64,000 bases of DNA from Bacteroidia bacterium (GTDB lineage Bacteria; Bacteroidota; Bacteroidia; CAILMK01; JBBDIG01). This document shows positions 19,633-27,139 of the stretch, in pieces. The translations under genes were made by a program, and so were the position numbers. The number at the start of each line of letters is the position of its first letter. The first letter of the stretch is position 1. A model generated the notes under the pieces. That model was not told the DNA's origin. It made no database searches and saw nothing but the letters and a program-made list of their open reading frames with translations. The stretch covers positions 57,454 to 121,453 of the forward strand of contig JBBDIG010000033.1 in NCBI GenBank assembly GCA_040880525.1, given 5' to 3'.

Positions 19633-20934
19633 ATGAAAAAGGTATTAATTTTTACGGGGTTACTGTGCCTGAGCGGCATGGAAGCATTTGGTCAGATTTC
19701 CACTGGCGATCTGCAGTTCTGGAATCCGGCTGGAAAAGCTGGGCTGAATACATTTGAAACCGGGAAAGAGGATACCGTCCCTTACCAGGGGTTACAGGTG
19801 AGAGTAGGCGGTGCATTTACGATTCAATTCCAGGCGCTGGATCATGAGAATGCTGCAGTCCCCAGATATGCTCCAGACGATGTGGACGAGGAGGTAAACC
19901 TGAATCAGCTTTATGATCTTGGCCCCGGCTTTAACCTGGCCACTGCAAATCTAAATCTGGAAGCACAGTTGGAGGACGGAATCCGGTTGGAATTGGTAAC
20001 CTACTTATCCTCAAGACATCACCCGGAAGCATGGGTAAAAGGCGGTTACCTTCAATTTGATAAAATGCTTTTTCTCAACAGCGGTTTGGTGGACAATATT
20101 ATGGAATATGTGACCGTCAAGGTTGGTCACATGGAAATTAATTATGGTGATGCACATTTCCGAAGAACGGACAACGGAAATTCTTTCAAAAACCCGTTTG
20201 TGGGCAATTACATCATGGATGCCTTTGCCACTGAAATGGGCGGAGAAGTTTACTTTAACTACAAAGGTTTCCTTGCAATGGCAGGAGTGACAAGTGGCCA
20301 GATCACCGGCAGCGTGCAAAGAAATCCCGGTGGACGCGATCCTGCTTTCCTGGGCAAGCTTGGCTATGACGGGCAAATTAATGATGATCTCAGACTACGG
20401 CTGACAGGCTCGGTTTACGCGATTGACAATGCCGCCAGGTCAACCCTCTATTCCGGTGACCGCGCTGGTTCCCGATATTATAATGTGATGGACAATGAGG
20501 CAGTAAACAGTTTTACCAATGGCCGGTATAACCCTGAATTCAGTAAGCACATTACGGCAATGGTGCTGAACCCGTTCCTGAAATTTCATGGCCTGGAATT
20601 CTTCGGCAATTTTGAAACAGCAACAGGATTCGGGACAGGCGAGAGTTCGGATAGAACCTGGAATCAAATGGGAGTGGACCTGCTTTACCGTTTTGGTGCA
20701 AAGGAAAAATTTTATATCGGAGGCCGCTACAACAGCGCTTATGGCGAGATGAAAGGAACCGGAGACGCGGTAACCATTAACAGATTTGCCGGAGGAATGG
20801 GATATTTTATCGGTAATAATATTTTATGCAAAGCAGAATATGTAAATCAGGAATATGATGGATTCGCTGAAACCAATATTCTGCATGGTGGAAGATTCAA
20901 TGGATTGGTACTTGAAGGCTCAATCTTTTTTTAA
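19633..20934 (+). CDS. Outer-membrane porin-like beta-barrel protein
   Basis: A 433-residue outer-membrane protein. Signal peptide MKKVLIFTGLLCLSGMEAFGQ. The mature part has repeated amphipathic strands with aromatic girdle residues, such as GLQVRVGGAFTIQFQAL, LNLEAQLEDGIRLELVTYL and VKVGHMEINYGDAHF, and ends EGSIFF with a terminal phenylalanine, as BAM substrates do. It resembles phosphate-selective or short-chain porins of Bacteroidota in layout; the substrate is unknown. It lies between two yceI genes in the same direction, which suggests the three proteins work on the same compound. Confidence 0.83.
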   Translation: MKKVLIFTGLLCLSGMEAFGQISTGDLQFWNPAGKAGLNTFETGKEDTVPYQGLQVRVGGAFTIQFQALDHENAAVPRYAPDDVDEEVNLNQLYDLGPGFNLATANLNLEAQLEDGIRLELVTYLSSRHHPEAWVKGGYLQFDKMLFLNSGLVDNIMEYVTVKVGHMEINYGDAHFRRTDNGNSFKNPFVGNYIMDAFATEMGGEVYFNYKGFLAMAGVTSGQITGSVQRNPGGRDPAFLGKLGYDGQINDDLRLRLTGSVYAIDNAARSTLYSGDRAGSRYYNVMDNEAVNSFTNGRYNPEFSKHITAMVLNPFLKFHGLEFFGNFETATGFGTGESSDRTWNQMGVDLLYRFGAKEKFYIGGRYNSAYGEMKGTGDAVTINRFAGGMGYFIGNNILCKAEYVNQEYDGFAETNILHGGRFNGLVLEGSIFF

Positions 20935-21022
20935 ACTTTTAGATTTTAAAATTTAATATTAAAACAGCATTTATTTTTGAAATGTGCTTTTACGGCTCCG
21001 GTTAACCTTTTAGTTATTTTAA

Positions 21023-21586
21023 ATGAAAAGTGTTTTAAAATACCAGATTTGGTTCTTTGTGGTTTTGGTATTTCCGGGACTTACCGGAGCTTCCAAAACT
21101 GAACTGGAGGCTGTGGATGTTGAGGTCGTGGTGAAAGGATATTCTACGATCAATGAATGGAAGATGATTTCGAAGGAGGCTACCGGCAGGTTGAATCTGG
21201 ATAAAGAAAATGGCGGCCTCCGGGGCCTGCGACTGCAACTCCCGGTTAAAAGCCTGAAAAGCGGCACAAGCGCAATGGAGCGGGATGCTTACAGGGCATT
21301 AAAAGCAGAAGAATTTCCGGAAATATTCTTTTCATTATCTGAAATTCAGACCCGGGAAACTACGGGACTCATCACTCGCTTTGAGGCCGTGGGCGAATTG
21401 ACTCTGGCCGGTGTGAAACGAATAGTTCCTGTAAATGCCACCAGCCAGAATATGGATGAAAAACTTGTTATCAAGGGAAATACGCAGATAAAGCTCAGCA
21501 ACTTTGAGGTTACTCCTCCTTCGGCTATGTTTGGGCTTATAAAATCCGGTGACGAGGTCTCAGTAGAATTCCAGATGGTATTTTAA
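21023..21586 (+). CDS. YceI family periplasmic protein (second copy)
   Basis: A 187-residue YceI protein, paralogous to the one at 19028. The signal segment is IWFFVVLVFPGLTGAS. Shared positions with the first copy include SG-AM-Y-ALKA-EFP, a F-(S)-(L/I)-S- strand, and the ending F-(V/I)-PP-AM-G-IK-G-E-V/I. It has STINEWK where the first copy has SSLHDWE. It begins 88 bp after the porin-like gene and converges on the LVIVD gene with an 89-bp gap. Confidence 0.88.
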   Translation: MKSVLKYQIWFFVVLVFPGLTGASKTELEAVDVEVVVKGYSTINEWKMISKEATGRLNLDKENGGLRGLRLQLPVKSLKSGTSAMERDAYRALKAEEFPEIFFSLSEIQTRETTGLITRFEAVGELTLAGVKRIVPVNATSQNMDEKLVIKGNTQIKLSNFEVTPPSAMFGLIKSGDEVSVEFQMVF

Positions 21587-21675
21587 AGGATCAGGCTTTT
21601 TCCTTCAGCGATTTTTAATAAACCACAAACGAATCTAATTTTCCCGCTTTAATAATTAAATCAGCCAGGATCCGG

Positions 21676-22977
21676 TCAAATCCCGGTAACAGGTATTACG
21701 CTCAGCAGACGAAGGTTTACGGGGTCGCTGTAGTCATATTGGTAAAAACCTTCTTTGGAGATGACCATAAGTATATCATTGAAAGGGATGACATCAATTG
21801 CAGTAATGGACGCATCACTGGATATCAGGTTCTCGCCAATGGTAAGCGGGTCAGTTGCATCAAATACTTTCAGTCCGGCATCTCCATCACAAATGAATAG
21901 CGTACCATCATCAATGCCGAGGCCGTGAGGATTATGCATGGGATGCACGGCCAGTAGTTTGGGCGCCTGTATGTTGGAAATATCTACTACTTCAAGTTGA
22001 TTCGTAAAATTCTGGCAAGTGTTGCCATCGCGGAGCGTTACATAAGCAAATTGGCCTTCTACGGCTACGGGGTCGCAGCTCGTCACATGTTCCAGTTCCG
22101 ATATGAACTGTGGAAGAGCCGGATTCGCGAGGCTGTAAATCATCATCCCGGTAGTGGTTCCGAGAAAGAGCTTATCCTCATAGGGAAAGATAGTTTCCGC
22201 CATACGGGAAAGAGTTTGGCTGCCCCGCCTGACGGGGGAAGTGGGTGCGCTCACATCAAAGGCTTCCATTGAACTAGTAGAAATTGAGTAAAGATAATCG
22301 CCTGAAATGGTGAATCTTGCCATGGATCCGCCAATACCGCTGCTGCTTCCACCCTGCTCAGCTCCGGAGGCATTCTCCGCTACGGCTACCGGCATCGTGC
22401 CTGATCCTGTCGTACCCTGAAATACGCTGCCGTTATAGTTGTAATAGCTGTATCGGTCGCAATTATCAGTTACCTCAGTGAGTTCCTTTTCTTCCCAGTC
22501 CACGATTACGCCCTGCTCTTCGTCCATTGGAAAGCCCTGGGCAGTGGCGTAGTGCTCGAAAACATCGGGTAACCGCCCGGCTTCCCTCGCATTGCCTGGG
22601 TCAGAAATATCAATCGCCACGAGATCCATATAGCTATCCGCCAGCAGCACTCCGTTTTTTACCGCCAGTTCATAATTACCTTTTATTTTTATAAATCCAA
22701 GGTTTGACGGGGTTCCAGGGTTCCTGTTATCATATACATGAATGCCTTCATCATATTCATTTATAAAAAGGTAACCCTGATAGAAATATATTTTTCCCGG
22801 ATTTTCCAGCAGCCGTGGGGCCTCCATTTTTACGCCCTGCCGGAATTCCTCCAGCGACATATAAACCGGGATATTTACTCTCCTGATGTCGGTAAGTTTG
22901 CAGGAGTCTTTGGTACAAGCACTGGCTATTAACAAAAAGCTAAGTGCGAGGAAAGGCAGTTTCATTAATTTTGTCAT
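21676..22977 (-). CDS. LVIVD-repeat lipoprotein
   Basis: Surface or periplasmic lipoprotein of 433 residues. The signal ends in the lipobox ASAC (Cys21). Thereafter come repeats of the LVIVD/NHL kind, predicted to fold as a propeller: VKNGVLLADSYMDLVAIDIS-DPG, ISGDYLYSISTSSMEAFDVS-AP, and VEGQFAYVTLRDG-NTC-LEVVDIS. A low-complexity Gly/Ser stretch (EQGGSSSGIGGSM) sits near residue 210. Its function is not known; such repeats are common in secreted Bacteroidota proteins. It is on the opposite strand to both neighbours. Confidence 0.87.
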   Translation of the reverse strand: MTKLMKLPFLALSFLLIASACTKDSCKLTDIRRVNIPVYMSLEEFRQGVKMEAPRLLENPGKIYFYQGYLFINEYDEGIHVYDNRNPGTPSNLGFIKIKGNYELAVKNGVLLADSYMDLVAIDISDPGNAREAGRLPDVFEHYATAQGFPMDEEQGVIVDWEEKELTEVTDNCDRYSYYNYNGSVFQGTTGSGTMPVAVAENASGAEQGGSSSGIGGSMARFTISGDYLYSISTSSMEAFDVSAPTSPVRRGSQTLSRMAETIFPYEDKLFLGTTTGMMIYSLANPALPQFISELEHVTSCDPVAVEGQFAYVTLRDGNTCQNFTNQLEVVDISNIQAPKLLAVHPMHNPHGLGIDDGTLFICDGDAGLKVFDATDPLTIGENLISSDASITAIDVIPFNDILMVISKEGFYQYDYSDPVNLRLLSVIPVTGI

Positions 22978-23060
22978 GACGGCTGAAATATTAGAGATTG
23001 AAAACGGTTAACACAACGAAGATAAAAGTAGTTTCGTTTATTTATCTAAAAAATCTAAGG

Positions 23061-23801
23061 ATGCATAATATTTTCAGGCCATTGATTTTCCTTCTTATTT
23101 TAATTCCTGTAACTATTTCAGCGCAGTCTGGCGGAAAGGTTCAGGATGTTGTTTACCTCAGTGATGGCAGCGTTCTCCGTGGTGAAGTGATACAGGAAGA
23201 CAGTGCTGGCGTATTGAAGATCCGGATGGGAGATGGCAGTATTTGGGCAGTTTCCGCAAGCAATGTAGACAGCGTTCGTGAAGAAAAATTCTGGCAGGAA
23301 CCGAAGCCTTTTGATTTCCGCTCCCCTTTGTATCATATTATCCGGTTGGGTTTTCTACTTGGCAGCAACCATGATAATGCGACTTCGTCCGGGTGGTCCT
23401 TTCGGTTGATCAATGGTTATGAATTCCGGCATTGGGCTAAGGCTGGAATAGGTGCCGGATTGGATGTTTATCCAAATTATTTATTCTCGTATGCGATAAT
23501 TCCCCTTTTTCTGGATATTCGTGGAACCCTGCTTCCGGAGGCGAACACTCCCTTTTACGCACTTCAGGTAGGCTATGGAAGCGTATTGGGCGACAGGAGC
23601 GCGGACTACCGAGACAAAGGGGGACTTACTGCTGGGGGAGAAATTGGAATGAGGGTGGGGATGGGGCCTGAGGCTGCTTTCATTATTGGTCTAGGTTATT
23701 CTCATCAGCGAGCTTCTGCTACGGAAGAGTTTTGGAATGGCGTAAGAGAGTATGATTTCCGGTTTAATCGCTATGCAATCAAGGTGGGGTTTGAGTTTTA
23801 A
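23061..23801 (+). CDS. Small outer-membrane beta-barrel protein, function unknown
   Basis: Probable outer-membrane protein, 246 residues from the ATG at 23061; the longer in-frame TTG start at 22998 adds residues ahead of a normal signal peptide (MHNIFRPLIFLLILIPVTISAQ). After the signal comes a short soluble part, DVVYLSDGSVLRGEVIQED, which resembles a domain seen in front of barrel proteins in this phylum. The rest has about eight amphipathic strands and ends VGFEF. It is divergent from the LVIVD gene, only 83 bp away, so they may share regulatory sequence. Confidence 0.78.
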   Translation: MHNIFRPLIFLLILIPVTISAQSGGKVQDVVYLSDGSVLRGEVIQEDSAGVLKIRMGDGSIWAVSASNVDSVREEKFWQEPKPFDFRSPLYHIIRLGFLLGSNHDNATSSGWSFRLINGYEFRHWAKAGIGAGLDVYPNYLFSYAIIPLFLDIRGTLLPEANTPFYALQVGYGSVLGDRSADYRDKGGLTAGGEIGMRVGMGPEAAFIIGLGYSHQRASATEEFWNGVREYDFRFNRYAIKVGFEF

Positions 23802-23877
23802 TCTGCTTTGGAAAGAGCTGTATTATTTAAATTAGTTTATAATTTGATTTTAAAACAAAAATAAATTAAACAAAACG

Positions 23878-24348
23878 ATGCATTCTATAAAATTGACCTT
23901 TATAATAATTTCTATTCTTGTCTGTGCAGCAGGTTTGGCAAAGGGACAAACCACAAATCCAGCGTTCGACTCCACCCTGGCAGAGAGGTTAGGAGCGGAT
24001 GGTTATGGTATGAAAAGCTATGTATTGGTACTGTTAAAAACCGGCAGCAATCAATCCCGTGAAAAACATTTAATTGACAGTTGCTTTTCCGGTCACCTAA
24101 GGAATATTGAACGACTTGTTGATTTGGGAAAGTTAATTGTAGCAGGGCCGCTTGGCAAAAACGAAAATACCTACCGGGGAATTTTTATTTTAAATGTGGA
24201 AAATTTTGAAGAAGCCAATGAATTATTGGAAACCGATCCTGCTATTAATGCAAAATTATTAGAAGCCGAATTGTACAAATGGTATGGCTCTGCCGCCTTG
24301 CCTGAATATTTAACAACTGCAGACAAGATCTGGAAAATAAAGCCTTAA
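23878..24348 (+). CDS. Exported YCII-domain protein
   Basis: A 156-residue protein with a signal peptide (LTFIIISILVCAAGLAKGQ) followed by a YCII-like (dimeric alpha/beta barrel) domain: YVLVLLKTGS, HLRNIERLVDLGKLIVAGPL, YRGIFILNVENFEEANELL-DPA. The family includes YciI, whose conserved His-Asp pair is thought to be catalytic; here the HLRNIERL histidine is present. Export is unusual for bacterial YciI, but such secreted forms occur in Bacteroidota. No functional assignment is possible. Confidence 0.85.
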   Translation: MHSIKLTFIIISILVCAAGLAKGQTTNPAFDSTLAERLGADGYGMKSYVLVLLKTGSNQSREKHLIDSCFSGHLRNIERLVDLGKLIVAGPLGKNENTYRGIFILNVENFEEANELLETDPAINAKLLEAELYKWYGSAALPEYLTTADKIWKIKP

Positions 24349-24361
24349 AAAGAAAAAGCTG

Positions 24362-24427
24362 CCCTCCTGAATACATGCCATAGGCAGGCAGGAGGGATGA
24401 CCTTGCCCGACAAAATTCGTGGGCAAG
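24362..24427. terminator. Two hairpins between convergent genes
   Basis: Stem CCCTCCTG (24362-24369) / CAGGAGGG (24389-24396), then CTTGCCC (24402-24408) / GGGCAAG (24421-24427). They lie between the stop of the YCII gene and the stop of hpd. Neither is followed by a long T run, so a role as Rho-independent terminators is uncertain. Confidence 0.45.
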
Positions 24428-24470
24428 ATTCATCCTCGTAAACCTGATCAGAAATTTTCAGAATAATAAA

Positions 24471-25598
24471 TCAGAGATTTCCTCTTCTTTCCTGTTCTCT
24501 TTCTATGGCTTCAAATAGTGCCTTGAAATTTCCTTTGCCAAATGACTGCGCACCTTTACGCTGGATAATTTCAAAGAACAGGGTAGGGCGGTCCACAACA
24601 GGTTTGGTGAAGATCTGCAACAGGTAGCCGTGCGGATCGCGATCCACCAGGATGCCGAGCTTTTTCAGGTCGCGTATTTCTTCGTCTATCTCTCCCACGC
24701 GGTCCAGAAGGTCGTCATAATAAGAAGTGGGAACGTAGAGAAATTCCACACCACGATCCTGCATGTTAGTAACCGTTTCGAGGATATTTCCCGTTGCAAT
24801 AGCTACATGTTGCACTCCGGGGCTGCGGTAGAAATCAAGATATTCTTCAATCTGCGACTTCTTCTTACCGGCAGCAGGCTCATTGATCGGGAATTTGATG
24901 TAGCCGTTATCGTTGCTCATCACCTTGCTCATCAGTGAAGTATATTCGGTAGAAATGTCTTTGTCATCAAAGGAGATAAGGTTCTTGAAGCCCATCACTT
25001 TTTCGTAAAACTCTACCCAGACGTTCATTTTACCGAGCTCCACATTGCCTACGCAGTGGTCAATATATTTCAGTCCTACCGGCTCTGTTTCCAGCCTGGA
25101 TTCCCATTTTTCATAGCCGGGCATAAAGATACCATTGTAGTTTTTGCGTTCAACAAAAAGGTGAACCGTATCTCCATAAGTATGAATTCCAGAGATCACA
25201 ATGTCTCCGCTATCATCACTTTTGGTTTGAGGCTCAAGGTAGGGCCGGCCACCGCGTTGCACTGTTTGTTTAAAGGCATCTTCGCTGTCATCCACCGTGA
25301 TGGCATAGACTTTCACGCCATCGCCATGCAGGTAAATATGATCGGCAATAGCGTTGTTGGGCTGCAAAGGTGTGGTGAGCACGAATGTCACTTTTTCCTG
25401 CCGCACTACGTAGGAGCAGCGATCGCGTACTCCGGTTTCCGGGCCGGCATAGGCAAGGGGCTGAAAGCCAAAGGCAGTGCGGTAAAAGTGGGCCGCTTGC
25501 TTGGCATTGCCCACATATAGTTCAATAAAGTCAGTACCCAACAGTGGCAGGAAGTCCTTGCCTTTTTCTGTGGCCAACTCTTTTTCTTTAAGTTCCAT
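24471..25598 (-). CDS. hpd: 4-hydroxyphenylpyruvate dioxygenase
   Basis: Fe(II) enzyme converting 4-hydroxyphenylpyruvate and O2 to homogentisate, the second step of tyrosine catabolism; cytosolic. The 375-residue protein has two vicinal-oxygen-chelate domains. The ligand set is visible: His in LKYIDHCVGNV, His in GVQHVAIATG and Glu in TLFFEIIQRKG. The typical C-terminus QSFGKGNFKALFEAIE is intact. It lies 44 bp downstream of hmgA on the same strand, so the two are very likely cotranscribed. Confidence 0.97.
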   Translation of the reverse strand: MELKEKELATEKGKDFLPLLGTDFIELYVGNAKQAAHFYRTAFGFQPLAYAGPETGVRDRCSYVVRQEKVTFVLTTPLQPNNAIADHIYLHGDGVKVYAITVDDSEDAFKQTVQRGGRPYLEPQTKSDDSGDIVISGIHTYGDTVHLFVERKNYNGIFMPGYEKWESRLETEPVGLKYIDHCVGNVELGKMNVWVEFYEKVMGFKNLISFDDKDISTEYTSLMSKVMSNDNGYIKFPINEPAAGKKKSQIEEYLDFYRSPGVQHVAIATGNILETVTNMQDRGVEFLYVPTSYYDDLLDRVGEIDEEIRDLKKLGILVDRDPHGYLLQIFTKPVVDRPTLFFEIIQRKGAQSFGKGNFKALFEAIEREQERRGNL

Positions 25599-25642
25599 AA
25601 CTCAGGATTTTACTGTTTTCAATTTTATTTAGAAGTAAACAA

Positions 25643-26794
25643 TTATTCTACCCAGGATTTGTAATACTCCGGATTTTCGAGCTTGATTGCGGCTTTTGTG
25701 ATCTGAAGCGGATGGAAAGTATCAATCATCACCGCAAGTTCTTTTGTCTCTTTTGCCCCAATGCTTTTTTCCACGGTGCCGGGATGGGGACCATGCGGAA
25801 TGCCACCGGGGTGCAACGTGATCATTCCTTGCTCCACATGCTTACGGCTCATAAAGTCGCCATCCACATAATATAGCAACTCATCAGAATCCACATTGCT
25901 GTGATTGTAGGGTGCGGGTATGGATTCCGGATGGTAATCATAAAGCCTCGGGACGAATGAGCAGATAACGTAGTTGCGGGCCTCGAACGTTTGATGCACC
26001 GGAGGCGGCTGATGGATGCGTCCTGTAATAGGCTCGAAATCGTGAATGGAGAAGGCATAAGGATACACATAGCCATCCCAGCCAATTACATCAAAAGGAT
26101 GATTGGCATATATATAAGGATAGATATTGTGTCCTTTTTTAATTAAAATTTTGAATTCACCTTCCTTGTTATGGGTTTCGAGGTTTTGAGGCTTTCTGAT
26201 GTCGCGCTCATAATAGGGACTATGTTCCAGCAATTGCCCAAATTTATTCCGGTAGCGTTCGGGCGGCACAATGGGCGTGGGAGATTCGCAGTATAAAATG
26301 CGGTTCTCCTGGCTGTCAAATTCCAGTTGGTAAATGGTTCCGCGTGGAATGATGACGTAATCACCGTATTTAAAAGGCACTTCCCCGTACATGGATTTAA
26401 GCCTGCCGCTGCCCTTATGGATAAACAGCATTTCGTCTGCCGCACCATTTTTATAGAAATAATCTCCAAAGCTTGTGGGGGCTGCCACGCCTATAATAAT
26501 GTCGTTGTTCAGGAGCATTATCTCGCGGCTTTTCAGGAAGCTGTCAGCGGGTGCAACGTTGAAAGTAGTGAATGACCGGTGCTTCAGGTGCTTGTCAAAG
26601 GCCAGTTCCGGTTCGGTAGAGTAAGGCTCTTCTGCTTCAAGTATTCGTGTTGGCTGGAAGTTGTGGTACACCAGTGAATAGACATTAGAGAAACCTTCAG
26701 TGGAAACCAGCTCTTCATGATACAGGCTGCCATCCGCTTTGCGATAGACGGTATGGCGTTTATGGGGAAACTTGCCAAGGCTGTGGTAGTACAT
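25643..26794 (-). CDS. hmgA: Homogentisate 1,2-dioxygenase
   Basis: Fe(II) ring-cleaving dioxygenase turning homogentisate into maleylacetoacetate. The 383-residue protein is a cupin; family motifs include DEMLFIHKGSG, YGDYVIIPRGT, QVEHVE-like HPFDVIGWDGYVYPY, PPVHQTFEA and HPGGIPHGPHPG with the metal-binding histidines and glutamate. It is shorter than the 430-450 residue enzymes of proteobacteria and eukaryotes, as is usual for this bacterial clade. First gene of an hmgA-hpd unit with a good promoter. The next pathway gene, fumarylacetoacetase, is not in the window. Confidence 0.95.
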   Translation of the reverse strand: MYYHSLGKFPHKRHTVYRKADGSLYHEELVSTEGFSNVYSLVYHNFQPTRILEAEEPYSTEPELAFDKHLKHRSFTTFNVAPADSFLKSREIMLLNNDIIIGVAAPTSFGDYFYKNGAADEMLFIHKGSGRLKSMYGEVPFKYGDYVIIPRGTIYQLEFDSQENRILYCESPTPIVPPERYRNKFGQLLEHSPYYERDIRKPQNLETHNKEGEFKILIKKGHNIYPYIYANHPFDVIGWDGYVYPYAFSIHDFEPITGRIHQPPPVHQTFEARNYVICSFVPRLYDYHPESIPAPYNHSNVDSDELLYYVDGDFMSRKHVEQGMITLHPGGIPHGPHPGTVEKSIGAKETKELAVMIDTFHPLQITKAAIKLENPEYYKSWVE

Positions 26795-26817
26795 TTCTCA
26801 GTCGCTTTAATTGCCTG

Positions 26818-26849
26818 CAAATATACTCATTTAGGTTCCCCCATTCAAA
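26818..26849 (-). promoter_or_regulatory. hmgA-hpd promoter: TTTG-N20-TATATTTG
   Basis: On the minus strand, TTTG (26849-26846), a 20-bp spacer, then TATATTTG (26825-26818), 23 bp before the hmgA ATG. Both elements and the spacing fit the Bacteroidota -33/-7 consensus; the best promoter in the window. Confidence 0.75.
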
Positions 26850-27139
26850 GCTGACGGGTTGGTAATTCCTAATAGTTCTTCAAAGAATATCCATCGAGGT
26901 AATCCACCGGTATTGTGCATAAGGTACGTTGGTTTCCACAAGTTTTGAACAAGTTATACACAGCCAACTGTTCACTGCCCACTGCCCAAGGGTGAACGCG
27001 AAACTTTATAGTGCAAGCAAGTTATTGGCTAAGATACTAAGCGCTTTGATGCATCAAATTTTAAGCGCAATCACAAAACAATGAACAAGTTTGGAAGTTA
27101 AATTTAAACCAAGTTAACTTGTACCCTCAAAGCAAAGAA
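26850..27139. other. Spacer with a 14-bp palindrome
   Basis: Between divergent hmgA and the type-B T9SS gene. It contains a perfect palindrome TTTGATGCATCAAA at 27045-27058, a possible regulator site, and a single DnaA-box-like TTATACACA at 26954-26962. No gene is visible. Confidence 0.5.

Noticed and set aside
26954..26962. DnaA-box-like TTATACACA, possible origin
   Set aside because: Only one copy, no cluster, no dnaA or dnaN nearby and no AT-rich unwinding region beside it.
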